A stretch of 64,000 bases of DNA from Marthasterias glacialis (taxonomy: Eukaryota; Echinodermata; Asteroidea; Forcipulatida; Asteriidae), in NCBI GenBank assembly GCA_911728455.2, contig OU452230.1:5998512-6062511 (forward strand), read 5' to 3'. Below the pieces are notes generated by a model, which worked only from the letters and a program-made list of their open reading frames with translations, made no database searches and was not told the DNA's origin. How positions within the stretch are numbered: the stretch's first letter is position 1; each line of letters starts with the position of its first letter. Below, one piece after another: positions 23,601-38,600 of this stretch. A program made the translations under genes and the position numbers.

Positions 23601-26600
23601 AGCAAGACACATATTTTCATGCATGGAAACATACATAGTGCAGAGTTTTACCTGCATTGGGCCAACCTGTGGGTCACAAGAGTGAGAAGTCAAAAGAAGA
23701 AATCAACTCGCTGCTGAAACGTGATACGATTTTTCAAAATTAAATCTTCTTTGAAATCAAAGTTTCAACACCTGCTTGCTGTAGCAGTTAACAACAACAA
23801 AAAAGCCAGAAAGAAAGATAAAAAACAACATAAGGGTTTTGATATGGAAATAAAGGTAAGAAAGAAATTGTAGTTTTAGGGTCAATGTCACATGGGGCAA
23901 TTTACACGCAACCTGGCAGTTCCAGGAAATCTCCAAGAAGAAAAAACATTCACTTGTTACTTTCTGCATAATTTTCTTGAGGGCAGTAAGCAGACATATG
24001 CAACCTGCAACAGCCCAAATAAGAGAATAGTACCTCAGGCACAAATACTTGTAAAGTGTTGTTCAATTTTCTATAGAACAAAAAACCAGAGAAAAAAACA
24101 GAGGAAATTAGCTGTCCTGCCGAGAAATTGCACAGTGTAGACAAATGTATGTTGCACTACCACAGTGTTCCTTTTGCATGTAGTGCAGTTGATTGCCTCC
24201 AAGCTGCCTGTAAAAATTGCCGTATGACAAGACCTTGAGAAGCGAAACCCAGCAGATGTTTAGCTAGTTGCTTTTCAGACTGTTTAGACTGTACAATTAT
24301 GAGCATGTAACCGATCAGCATTGCCTTTATCAGAAGTACAATGTTTGGATAGAAATGTGGAAGGTTTCAGGTTCGATTCCCACCTGATGCCTCTGAGGGA
24401 TTCATGAAAGCATCATCAAGCTTTTCTCAACTTCATCAGCGTCGAGCAAGTCAAGACTAACTGATCATAATCAAAGGACTAAGTCACTAAATACATGTAT
24501 TTGTTAGCTAATTCACCCATGGACACTTGAGGGCAGCAGATAATGTATCCTCAGCAAAAAAAGTTGTCGACTGGCTTACACATCGACTGACTTAAAAAGA
24601 AAATTCTTCACTAGTGTGCATCAGCTTATATATATTACTTACACTAAAACATACTGGAGAAGGTTACAATGCAACAAATAGTTGCCGGGTACTCCATGGA
24701 GCATATAGTGTAATAATCGTGATTGTAGACAATGTGTATATTTTGTCTGTCCAAAAAATATATAAAAATATAAAAACCTACAATCATGATTATTCTACTT
24801 TATACACAACACACACAGATCCTTGTCATTTGATTTGTGTATGCACACATGACTCTGGACATTGGAGTTTGGTATGGAATACACAGCTGGTGGTCAGCCC
24901 TCATCCCGAAACACTTTGTGCCATTCTGCAGTTCATTCGATTCTAACATACAATAATTACACCTATTGTTTGCGGTATATCCGCTGCTGATAACAGGATT
25001 CGAACTGGCCTCTCAACACCAGGCCTGCTTGGTGGTCTAGTGTTTAAGATACCTGCTCTAGAAAGCGGGGGCTCGTGGGTTTGAATCCCACCAGAGTAGT
25101 AGGCCTGTGGAGTTTTTGCTGCAGGACTCAGAAAAGCACTGATTATGCAGTGCTTATCGCACATCGGTGTCAGGTAAAAACCACAAAATGTCATTGTCCT
25201 ATATTCCTGGTGTAAATCACGACACTTATAAAGAAGAGTGACCAAGCAAACCAACGGTGCAATGTACTGAGATATTCCTGGACTAACATAAAGCTACATT
25301 TATGTTCGTCCATGTATAGGATTAACTGATAACGAAGATAGTTTAACTTACCTGACGGTCAATCTGTTCCTCTATGTACGTAGAGCACTCCTTCATGTTG
25401 ATTCCTTCCAGCAAACCTGCAAACATTAACAGCTATCATTACAATATCCCACATCCTATATCTCTTCAAGATTTTTTCCCCCTCAATTTACCAGTTAGAA
25501 CTGTCACATAGCAAATCTCTCGTAGCACAGTGAGGCCTTTATTGTGACATATCCAGGTTACCCTGTGACTGAAGACCTGCACTCCAGCATGGAGGATGGA
25601 TCCAACTGGAGGGAGAGAATCAGATGGGTCCATGGTGCTGGACAACCTCCCCCAGCCATGAACTGACCTGATTGTAGGCTTTATAGCGACAGACCCAGGT
25701 GTCCCTGTGACTGAAGACCTGCACTCCAGCATGGAGGACGGATCCAACTGGAGGGAGAGAATCAGATGGGTCCATGGTGCTGGACAACCTCCCCCAGCCA
25801 TGACCTGACCTGATTGTAGGCTTTATAGCGACAGACCCAGGTGTCCCTGTGACTGAAGACCTGCACTCCAGCATGGAGGACGGATCCAACTGGAGGGAGA
25901 GAATCAGATGGGTCCATGGTGCTGGACAACCTCCCCCAGCCATGACCTGACCTGATTGTAGGCTTTATAGCGACAGACCCAGGTGTCCCTGTGACTGAAA
26001 ACTTGCACTCCAGCACGGAGGATGGATCCAACTGGAGGGAGAGAATTAGATGGGTCCATGGTGCTGGACAACGTCCCCCAGCCATGACCTGACCTGATAG
26101 CAGGCTTTATAGCGACAGACCCAGGTGTCCCTGTGACTGAAGACCTGCACTCCAGCATGGAGGATGGATCCAACTGGAGGGAGAGAATCAGATGGGTCCA
26201 TGGTGCTGGACAACGTCCCCCAGCCATGACCTGACCTGATTGTAGGCTTTATGGTGACAGACCCAGGTGTCCCTGTGACTGAAGACCTGCACTCCAGCAT
26301 GGAGGATGGATCCAACTGGAGGGAGAGAATCAGATGGGTCCATGGTGCTGGACAACCTCCCCCAGCCATGACCTGACCTGATTGTAGGCTTTATAGCGAC
26401 AGACCCAGGTGTCCCTGTGACTGAAGACCTGCACTCCAGCACGGAGGATGGATCCAACTGGAGGGAGAGAATCAGATGGGTCCATGGTGCTGGACAACCT
26501 CCCCCAGCCATGACCTGACCTGATAGCAGGCTTTATAGCGACAGACCCAGGTGTCCCTGTGATGGATCTGATGACTGGAGGGAGAATCAGATGGCCGCAT

Positions 26601-29600
26601 GTCGCTGGAGGACCTCCCCCAGCTACAACCTGACCTGATTGTAGCCTTTGGAAAATGCGCTTTGCAAGTCTTAGTGTTTATTATATACCACACCCACAGA
26701 TCCTTGTCATTTGATTGGTGGAATACGCATCACCCATCAACCATTATTTTGCCATGTATTTACTGCTAAGACACTCCAAAATTAAAGATTGGGCAGTCGC
26801 CCATCCAATATGGATAACTATTGGATGGATAATTATTGAATGCTTTGCAGTGTCTTTCCAAACTAACGGTTCCCCGAGAGTTTGTCCAAACGAGGCAAGG
26901 TTGTGTCACAATGGACAAAGCTGGTGTCTACATGGAATTGTTAAGAAGGTTTTTTTTAGAACTTTCAGAGTCATGAAAGTGTGGGTTGGACGAGTTTCCA
27001 TGTCCATTTTGTAATTATTGTGAAAACCTTTTAAAGGATAAGGATCTATGCTTTAGTTATAATATAAAACGAATATTAAATGTATTTCGTTCGTGCATTG
27101 TCGCAAAATAAAATCACTCGGTGAAATCTGGCTTTTCCACTTCACCTTATGATTATATTCTTTGACAATGCACTCATATATGCATCCAATATTTGTATAT
27201 TATTATTGAAGAGACGTTTGTATTCTTACTGTGTTCCGTCTGAAGCTGCTCCTCAAAGTTGACCTGTTTATTCTTGAGATCGAGTATCCTTTCACATGCT
27301 CCGATATCTACACCAGAAAAAAATCCAGTAAGGGGGGAGAAAAAGCAGAGGCAGATAAAGACACCAGATAAAGTATACATGTCTAAGTAGGTAAGATCAA
27401 GTACCTAAATACACACTCATGAAGATTACTTAGGACCTGCTTAAGCACAAAAAATAGCTAAGCACAACCAAATTATGCTTACCAGAATAAGGTTACCAGC
27501 TAATGTACCATGTCACGTGTACAATCTTTGACTGGTATCCTGCTCATTCTCGCTTAGCAGAAAACTGTTAAGCAATATTTTCTGCTTAAGCAACTCTATG
27601 AAACTGGGCCCCGGGCCCAACTTCATAGAGCTGCTTAAGCACAAAAAAATAGCTAGCCACAACCAAATTATGCTTACTAGAATAGGGTTACCAGCCGAAA
27701 TACCATGTCACATGCACCATCTTTGATTGGTATCCTGTTCATTTTTGGCTAAGCAGAATTGTTTTAAGCAATATTTTCTGCTTAAGCAGCTCTACATATA
27801 GCTGCTTAAGAAGACAAGGAAGACAGGAAACCAGTTCAAGGTAATTCTCCAAGAAAAAGGGGGAAAAAAGCATTCCCATCTCAATTTCCACATAGTTTTC
27901 TTGGAGTCAGACTGTAGAATAATACTGTCAGAGAAATGGCTCTAGTGCCACTGAAGTGTTTGGTTAGCATGTGGTGCAGTTGGTGGCCTGTACAAAATGC
28001 CACGTGCGACAAAGGCCTTAAGGATTTAGGTCTCCAGATTTTAAAGACCACAGTGGCCACAGGCGGCTTGTAACGAAATGCCCATAGCAGCCACAAACGG
28101 CTGCGACATTTAAGCTAGCCCTATTCAACCAAAAAAGGTAATGTCGTGAACTGACAGTTTCCCATATTTCCAAAGTTGACATCTAACGATAACTTTACAA
28201 AAATTAAACTTTAGACATTTTTACTATAAAAGGGTGCCTAAAAACAAACCGCAAAATCAGACATGCCTGGGCGTATGCTATACAATATTGAGTGCAATAG
28301 ACCTAATGCATTGACGTCATCACGCCGCCATCTTAGAGGTAAATCGATGATGTAACAATGGAAACGCAGAGATTTGTTCGCGCGGCGCACAGGATTGGCT
28401 AATGAACAACCTCATTTTGACCTCTAGACGAGGGCGCCCTACTCAAATGACGTCATGTGCATAAGGTCTATGGGAGGAATATTATTGCAAGGTAAAATTT
28501 TGACTGTTCCATTTCACAAGGCGAGTAGTATTGAATGTCACGTTCCACCAATCAAATGACAAGGATCTGTATGTCAGTTATATAATGACAACCATACAGC
28601 AGGCCTCGATCTGAAGAAAAACGGGGGCAGGCCTTGCCTGGCCAAATCAGAGAAATTGTACAAGGGCATGCTGGCAAAGTTGGTAGTGACAGTGCAATTT
28701 TTCTGAAGGGCATGCTGGCCAACTCGACAGGGCATGAGGCCAATGGCCTCGGTGGCCTCGGTAAAGGTCAAGGCCCGATACAGAGTGGTCAGTTTGAAGT
28801 TGATGCTTACGTAAAGTTAGTGATTTGTACTGCTGCTTCAGATCTTTCAGCTCAGTCTGCACAAACGTCTTGACTTCACCGATATTGTGTAATCCTCTCC
28901 CTTTCTGAAAACGGACGATGTCAGGAAAGGGACAAATGAAAATAAAGTACAGCATGCATGTACATATGCACATAAAGATAAAAGTATATGCATGTTTTGC
29001 TTTATCAGGGGTGTGAATAGCCACAAAAAAAACAACTGAAAATCAGAGTAAAAATCTAAACAAAGCAGCTAAAATCAGCTTAAAAGCTAAATTCTCACAC
29101 CCTTGTATCCAGGGAGTCAGGGAGAATGGCTCTTTGACAACTGAAGGGGGCTACCCTGGTAAAATAAGACTATATGAATAACATAGATAAATAAATAAAA
29201 TAGGGTTGAAATTAGGAGTATTTATAGGAAAAAAAACACTTGCCAAGTTTTTCAGCATGTTGGCCCATCGTATCATAAATCCTTAGAGATCAGGACCCAA
29301 ACCACACCATACCGCCCAATTCATACCGAGGATATTACAATTTAACTGATAAAATAAACAACAGCCGACCATTCTCGGTAACGTGTGTAACAAAAAAAAA
29401 ATGAGAAAATCCTTGAAAACGTGTTTGCTTTGAGTCAGAGTGAACTGCATTACCTGGTAGCCAGATTGGACCATCTTGGCCTGCGTACTGAGGTAGGCAA
29501 ATACATGGGAGATGTGTCGACCACGAATATCATCAAATATCTGGAATCAAGATGTAGATTTTATAACAAAATAATGACCATGTTAACTGTGTAAGAACTG

Positions 29601-32600
29601 CATAATATCTTATTCATTTAATAATATAGAAAACTAGTTCTTATATAGCTCATTTCACAATAACGTCTCAATGTGCTTTACATTAGTGCCCTGGTCATTG
29701 GGCCAATAACATTTCTGTAATCTTTCTCAGCTCCCTGGGGAGTATACAGCCCCGAGCTGCCGTGGTGCTCCGAAGGCTTTTTCAAACACAGTATCAACCT
29801 CTACCCTCGCATGTACCAAGTTATACCCCTGGGTGAAGAGAAGCAAATATAGTAAAGCATCTTGCTCAAGGACACAAGTGTCATGACCGGGATTCGAATC
29901 CACACCCCGATGACTTAACCACCAGAACTTGAGGCCAGTGTGCTAAAGCGCTCGTACATTTAAATGGAGCAACATAATGTAAAATAGATGGTGCAAGTCT
30001 CGCTTGTATCCAAACATTGCTTGACAACCTCGGGTTCCCACATACATTGCTTTAATGTGTAAAGGAAACAAAATTGTGCACTAGAAGGTTCAAATAACTG
30101 CGAGACTTACACAGTCTTATACTGGCAGGGATGAGATTATATGGAATTGAAAAATCCTGATAAGTGAATATATAAGATTGTCCTCCTGGTGTGGAGATGA
30201 AGCCTGGGGAAAAAAACCCCAGTCAATTGAATCCAGTGAGACTGATTCCGAGATCAAATTGCATCAGGTAAACTCTGATGTTCAACCAGTTGAGACCAGA
30301 TGTTGTGTATACACGAAGTGTCCGGGCCAGCAAACAGGCGTCATGTAAACACGCCAGCGTGTAAAATCGGAATCACCAGAACAAAGGTCTTCCGCCTTCA
30401 GGAAATTTTTGTTTCGGAGCATGCACAGAGCATGCACTTGCTGTGATACGCTTTGTTTCACCCACACAAGGGCGACAGATGGAGTGGAATATTTTACTGA
30501 TTTTTGCCCACTGTGCAGGGGGTTATTGTGTAATCCCTGATTCCAGACCTTTGTCTTTTTGTTACAAGAAGAGGATTACGTGGCATCAAGATGATTCCAC
30601 CCCTGTGTATTCATTGTATTTCAGCTCAATGGAGGAAAGTCCGGGTGAACCGAGTTTCCAGCCTTGGTGCCCAATGTAGGACCAATCGTAGGACGTGGCA
30701 CATAAACCAAGGTTTTGCAGTTCATGGTGCATAAATTTTACATTTTCTCAATAGAGAAACCAAATATGTCGGTGCTTCAAGCCAAAATTTCTTAGTGCCT
30801 GCAGTACTCTTTTAAAGAAAAATGATTCCGGCAACTCCGAGAAAATAATCCCGCCAGGTTGGATGGGAAAAAATGGAAGGTTCCCGGCGGGAACTGGTTA
30901 ATCGAACACGAATAACACTGTTAAATTGCAGTCATCGGCGGAAACGACCACAAGAGAAGAGGGAACGCATTAGGGTTGAGGAGGGTCTGGATAAGAACCA
31001 CCCATGGAGACTTTCAAGTCACATGACAACTTCTTTACCTGATCGTCGCAGTTCAGTAGAAGTCGCAAGCTCCTTTCCGAGCCAGTAACCTCTGGCCCAA
31101 ACTCACAATAACCTGTTTGGGGGAGAGAGTAAAAATAATGAGAAACAAACTGACATCTCATCAGGGCAGAAATAGATTTATAATGGGCATTTCATCTACT
31201 TCTACAGGTCCTCATGCAAATGTGTTAAAATCAAAAAAAGTGCAGCTGTTACAAGTCAAAATCAAGTACCGATGTCAAGTCTCATCAAACAGTGAGAGAC
31301 CGTGCAAGTCTTTTGCCTATTTGAACCTTTTTTGGAGCCTTGGGTTTTATGTGTGAAGAAAACAAAATAGTGCAATTTAACGAGGCCCAATGTTTGAAAT
31401 ACAAGGAGACTTGGACGGTCTATAACAAGAGAGATAGAGAGTGTGTATGCTACGTTATTAGATTGATATGATTTATTATTAGACTGAAAGAGGGGCGTGG
31501 AAAAATTCAGTAGACACTTTGCGTAAGTTTGTCAAATTGGCAATGTTTGAAACTAATCCCATCTGAGCCAACAACTCGGGTACGATTTGGTCACTTCAAC
31601 AAAACTGAACTCCGCAAAATGCTTAACCAATGACGAAAGCTCAAACATGTTCATGGTTGGGCTCGCCAAAACACGCCCCACCACAAACGGCACTTCTCAT
31701 CAAATCAAACGGAATGTTTTTACAAAATTATCAAGCGACTGCTACGGAGTACCGACCACTTTTGATGCCGAATGTTTCATCCAATAGTCCCTCATACGTC
31801 GTCTGTGTACACAACGGTGTAACCAGGTCAGCTTCACGGTCAATCAGGAATATGTGGCCGATCTCGTTCCTGATGGGTGCACGGGGCTCTCCCTGTAGTG
31901 ACTGTAGTGTGTTGACGAGATCCCATACCATCTGGAATAGGAACAGCCACTGCAATTTAATCTCAGTTCCAGAATAATTTTACTCAACAACACAAAAAAA
32001 TATTTTGTAAAGACATGTTAAATCAAAAGTATTACATTATAAAAACAAAACAAAAACAAAAATGATAATAATATAATAATAACCAGTTTTTATATAGCGC
32101 TTTATCGCAGTACTGTATCAAAGCACTTCTGACATTACTACTCCTGGTCACTGGGCCATTTATTTCATTCCTTAAACCATCTCAGCTCCCTGGGGAGTAT
32201 ACAGCCGGTGCTGTGAGTAAACCGTGCTCCAAGCTAATCATTCACATAAACCATCTCTGCCCTCACAGGTACCCGTTTACTCCTGGGTGGAGAAGAGCAA
32301 TTACAGTAGAGTGTCTTGCTCAAGGACACAAGTGTCACAACCGGGATTCGAACCCACACTCTGCTGATCAGAAACAGCAGAGCTTGAGTCCGGTGCTCTT
32401 ATCCGCTCGGCCACGACACGCCACAATAACAGAGGATATACAGTATATTCTAAGGAGAGAATGCTTTTCAAAGATTGGAATACTGTTGGTTTCAAGAAAT
32501 ATATTGCAGAAATATCAAGTGACAATTTAACTTAAATAAATGCAACAGTATAAAATAACAAAAATGGTATGCAATGGATACAACTTTTGGAAAATATATT

Positions 32601-35600
32601 TGCACATAAATACTATCATGTATATTGCTTGATCACATTGACTAATTTGGTTTGGCTTGTTTAAACTAAAATAATTAACAATAATACCTCAGTGCACTTG
32701 ACCGTTCGGCCACAACACGTGATAAGGTGTTATTTGGAAGCCCTTATTCTCATCTATTTGATAAGCAAATACACCCAGTGTTAAAATTTGGCAGGATGCG
32801 TCTGGTTTGACATGGAGTATCACAAAAGTGGGAGTGGTTTTTACCTTGGCGCACCGTCCTAGACCATACACATGAGGAATAGCACCAAAGAGAGACTGCA
32901 GGTTGACTATGGAGGTGGCTATGGTATGTAATAAAGACTGCTCACCGTGCTGCAAGGTTTCAACAGAAACAATATTGTTATTTTATCTTCCTTTTCTCTG
33001 CCTTTCACGTCTGCGGACCCCGGTTCCCCGAATCCCACCTCAGACTTACAGCCTTGCATGTGGATTGGGTTTTTCAGTCCCTACCTGATTGCATGGGTTT
33101 TCCCCACTTGGGGTTTTTCCTCCCACATCTAAAACTGAATATTCCTTCTCGTTTCCTATTCACAATCCTATTACTGGCGTTTGCGCTGTTGGATGTGTAA
33201 AGAAATTAAAAAAAAAAAAAATGATTTTAGCCTTTGAGAAAGACTCTGCTAGGGCTGAAATGTGAGGCCATTAACAATTTGTTGAAATAAAAATACAACA
33301 GAACCCTCAAAAGTGCCTCGCACTGTAACCTTCAAGCCTGCAGATACATGTGAAAAGAGAATGAGGAGGAAATCTCAGTTTTAGATACAATGCAATGCTT
33401 CGGTCCGAAGTGTGATTCGAAACTGGGTCTACAGAGGTGAAAGGCATGGAAGAAGCCACTGAGAAAACTTTACTTAAAACTTAGAAGGTTGAGAGTCTTT
33501 TTGTATTTGTAACGAATGTAGCAATAAACTACACTGTAATTAAGATTTGAAACTTTGCATGGTGGAGATACAATCTAGTAAGGTTTGCAGTAACACCATG
33601 TACATGAGTAGGATATGAAACTTAGCATGGTGGAGACACAATCTAGTAAGGTTTGCAGTAACACCATGTACGTGAGTAGGATTTGAAACTTTGCATGGTG
33701 GAGACACAATCTAGTAAGGTTTGAAGTAACACCGTGTCCATGAGTAGGATTTGAAACTTGGCATGGTGGAGATACAATCTAGTAAGGTTTGCAGTAACAC
33801 CATGTACATGAGTGGGATTTGCAACTTTGCATGGTGGAGATACAATCTAGTAAGGTTTGCAGTAACACCATGTGCATGAGTAGAATTTGAAACTTTGCAT
33901 GGTGGAGATACAATCTAGTAAGGTTTGCAGTAACACCATGTACATGAATAGGATTTGAAACTTTGCATGGTGGAGATACAATCTAGTAAGGTTTGCAGTA
34001 ACACCATGCCCATGAAATCGCTATTAGAGTTGCAGTGATTCTGACAAGAACCAGTGGTGTAACAATTCATAGCTTTGATCAATTTGCTCCGATTGTCTTC
34101 AGGGAAGCAAACAAAATAAAAACCAAATAATAATAATTCCTTAAACTGTATTGAAAACACTTCAAAGGTAATATTCTCCTCCACCCTCACCAGAAAATAA
34201 TCTCTGAAGAAGCTTGGAAGTTCTAAGGACAAGATGTCTCTGTCTAAAGCAATCAGGTCTAACCGGAAATCTTCCATTTCAACATCTGCAAAAGAAAAAC
34301 AACACATATACTCACTAATAAAATATCATGATAAATCATTGACAAATTTATGATGATAAATCTATAATATGTCATTAAAACATTTACTACGATAAATCTA
34401 TAATATGTCATGATAAAACAATGATATTATAATATGTCATGATAAAACAATGATATATCTTGATAGAACAAAGATATATCTTGATAAAACAATGATTTAC
34501 CTTGATAAATCAATGACATATCATAACAACGATACATCATGCACCTTCAGCCAAAATCCATGCTCTTAATGCTTACCTCCATATACTCCTTCTTGTTCAA
34601 GTAACATTTCACAAACGTATAGCTGAGAGATGAAGTGAAGAAAAGAACAAAGGGGAGAAATTCAAAATTCATTCTTAAACTCCTCGGAAATGAATCAATA
34701 ATACAGCAAAATAGGCTCTTTTTAAGAAGCTACTGCTGGGGAAGAAAAATTAACGTTTTCCTCAAATAGGAACAGTTCTTTCTCTTAAAAGTTGTTAATA
34801 ATATTATTTTTTTTTCTTTATAATCTGTACACACAACAGTTTTATCAGGCCAGGAATTCAACTGGTCTCAACTTTGTTTTCCTTTTCAAAATATAATCAT
34901 GGAATTGAGAACATCACAAGGGAAGTCGTCACACCCTTTCCTCAGGAAAAATTTCCTTCCCAAAACAAGAACATGAAATGAAACAACATCATTTAAGGAT
35001 AAAAGCTGCAATATTAAACCCTGGCAGTGTCCTGTATTAAATACCTGAAATGCCATGTTATTTGCTATAAATTACTACTTTGGGAACGACACTGTAAAGC
35101 ACCCAATACTTATCCATATTGGACGTCCAATAATTATCTGTATTGGACGGGTGCGCCTGTCTAATGACGTGGCAGTAAGTACATGGTGAAATAATGGACG
35201 ACACGTGACGCGTGTTCCCCCAATCAACTGATGAGGATCTGTGTGTGTGGAGTCTGGACTGGTACATAAAATATTTGATTGATTGGCTCACCTTCCTCGG
35301 CACAAATAAAATCTTGTACTTCTTTTTTCTGAAGCTCTCTTTGTCGCTTTTTATTTGATCTGAAAACGAAATATACATTTTTTTTTTCATCAACTCCACA
35401 CCCCAGTAAAAAGGTATGACACATGTACATTGTATACGTTTAACTCATTTTTAGGATTACAAATTTCACAATCTCTTCTCGTTATGTTAAGTGTCATGTA
35501 TCAACAGTATAACCACTGTGTGGCGATGTACGGACAGTGAGTGGTGCCTGGCATGTCAGGGGGGCCACTTTTGGGCCGTCATGGTGCATCTTATATTGCA

Positions 35601-38600
35601 GTGTACCTTATCCGTCAACACATGAATAGTGTTTCGGTAATTTGAGGGTACTGTGCCTTATACAGTACAGAGAGCGCATTATACACAGAGCCTTGAACGC
35701 AGGAAAATACGGTAGGCTTATTGACCCCTTGCAATCACGTCACACGCAGCGACTGTTCCACGCTCACCATTTTGGAAGTCAAAAGATATGCGTGTAAACG
35801 CCCCGCCGCCTAAAATGCGCACCACACTGTACAACACACAGGGACGTTGACTTCCAAAATGGCGCAACCAAGATTATTGTGATGATGACGTCAGGTGAAT
35901 TGGGTCAAATTGATCAAACAATTTTTTAATCTGCATGATAAATTGCTATGAAAATTGATATTTCTACTGAATATCATGAGAGATCTGGGCCCAATTTCAT
36001 AACAGCTGTTAAGCAGAAAATACTGCCTAGCAAGTTTCTTTGCAAAGGAAAAAATGAGTGGGGCACCAGTCGCAACAGTGTAAACATAATGGAATGTTGG
36101 CTGTTAACCTGTTTCTGCTAAGCAAGACTTTTCTGTGCTTAGCAAGTTTCTGTGCTTACAGGCTTAATGTGCAGGAATATAGTCTTCTAATTATCTGTTG
36201 TCAAGTGAGTCACATGAGTTGGATTTCAAACAGTGCATGTTGGAGACAACAACATAACAAAGGTGTATGCATACATGAAAAATCACTTTGCTGTGATTCA
36301 AAAAAAAATAACTGGGTGGTGAAACAACCTCAACGTTTTGATCTGCATGATCTGATCGTCTTCAGGAGAAAGCTGACCCCGGTCATATTGTATAGTGTGT
36401 TTATCGAAAACTTGACGATTTAACTAAACTTACCCAAGTTCTAAAAAGCCAATGATCATATCTTAACCAGCTGGCGCTGGCGGACGTGTATCCATAAACA
36501 TTTTTTTTTTGGAGCAAATTTTGTTTTGATGAATGAGGAAGGTTGTAACTTACTTGATATGTTCTTGATGTTATCAACACTGGGTCTAACCAAGTACATG
36601 CGCCTGTTGTGAAGAAAGAGGAACATAAACAATGGAAATTAAAAAAAGAGCTATAAATAAAGAAAAAGTTGCCAGGACACTGCTGAACATTCGTAAGGAC
36701 TTTCAGTTCAAATATTATTATTTAACTCTCGCAGCATCCGAGAGACAAAAAATAATCCAATTGTTACCAAATATGGTCATAATTTTTTTTTTAATGCGGC
36801 CAAGATTCCATGTAATCCTCACCCCTGGTATACCCCACAAGCCTGTAGACTCCCATTGGCCAGACCCTAACCACTGCAGAGTAAGGAGTGTTGAAAGACA
36901 GCAGCCACCTGTTTCAGTGTAGTAATTGATTGACCCCTGTGCCAAGCATTCCCTTGGCACAGGTCGGTATGCAATTTGTGAAAACAGCTTGTGCAGCACG
37001 TGGATCTTAAATTACACAAGTCTAAGACTTGACTAGCACTCCAATTCACCCCCACAGTGATTTATAATGGCTTTGGGCTTGCAGGGTGGGTTATTGACCT
37101 TAAAGACAGAGTGGACGAAATTTTAACCTCCTGGATCCAGCGAAGTTGTTGATTAATGTGGTTGCTGCGAGGGTTTTAATGAATGAAAAAAGTAGGGTTT
37201 GCAAATGCTACGGAAGGCTAGTACATGCCTTGTGCACACAAAGTTAGACCCACAAGTGTGCAGTGACTGATATGCCCCGACAAACATGACAAAGTGTAAA
37301 TGTTTACTCTAGAACAAACAGGCTGGATACTGCGTTCTTGTGTGTAAGGGCAAGAGGCAAATTTCTACTGAAACGTGCCAAGGGGCACCAAGGCATTGAT
37401 TAGGGGCACGGAGGCAATTATCTCCATGGTGTATCAGGCCTAAATAAAACAATCTGAGGAGTAGTTTTACTTACGAGTCTCCACTGACCTCCAGCTTGTT
37501 GCTCTCCAGCTTAAATATCTTGTCAACACCATGCCTCTATTCATTCAAGACAATTATAAAAGAGAAGTGAGTTCATCTTTGTTGGTAGTTTCGGCCTTTT
37601 CATACTTCATATGAATGTGAAAAGCAGGGCTTACCAAGATAAGAAATAATTATTTGCATTGACCCTCCTGCAGTATGTGCCTCAAAATCTCCCATATGCT
37701 ATGCACACAACGGTGAGGTACTCAATGCCACACTTTCCTGTCCCTGTAAGTGTGATCCATCAGTGCCACAGATTGCCACTGCAGAATTGGACCAAGGTTG
37801 AGACCCTTATCTCCTCCCACAGTCGACAGCGGCCCAGATTCCAGTGCAGTTGAGTACAGCTGGTGACTTCTCCAGTTTACCACTCTCACTGAAGCACCTT
37901 GGGCAATGGCTGTAATCTGTGCATTGAAGCATGTGTGTGCCTCAAAATGCTACTGTTGTGGCATCTTGGGGCATGGGTGGATTTTGTCAAGAAATACAGC
38001 GATCATAAGAGTTAAAGAAACTCACTTTGTAGTCATTTTCACATGAAGTACAATGTATGAACTGGGCTTTACATGTACTGGAATTTCATTATTTAACCTA
38101 CCTCCCTATATGCACTACATGCATACTGTGTGCCTCTGGCTGGAATACCTCCTGAATCCTCCAATATCATTTCGTTAAGTCCCCAGTGATTTGCAACATG
38201 GGTTTAGACTGTACGAATACCATGAAAAAATCCTGAAAATTGGAGGACAATGATCTCTTGGTCTGGAGATGAGTGTCTCTGAAGAAACAGTGGTGTTGTT
38301 ATTTCAGAGGTTTATAGATTCTTTAAGTCACCACTAACAGAAATCTATACAGGTTTGATCATAACAAGAGCCCAGTTCTTCGTCTCTGTGATGGCGAGTT
38401 GACAACTTTCAAGAAAAAATCTGTTCAAGGCTAACAGAGGTCAAGGGCAGATCCAGAGAACCTGGATGAAAATCCTGACAAATCCACAGGCTTTTCAATC
38501 CTCATACAATGTGCATCACACCTTTAAAGCCCCAGCTCAACATTGGTAAACTGACTGTAAATGCTTCCATTCTTTGCACAAATCAAGGTATTAGTAATAA

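Noticed and set aside
25466..26693. Series of overlapping 107-residue minus-strand reading frames starting MAGG
   Set aside because: They recur every 142 bp inside a tandem array and reuse the same DNA in different frames; they lie in an intron of VPS33B.
33541..34017. CRISPR-like regular repeats
   Set aside because: Units are directly adjacent without unique spacers, in an animal intron; this is a minisatellite.
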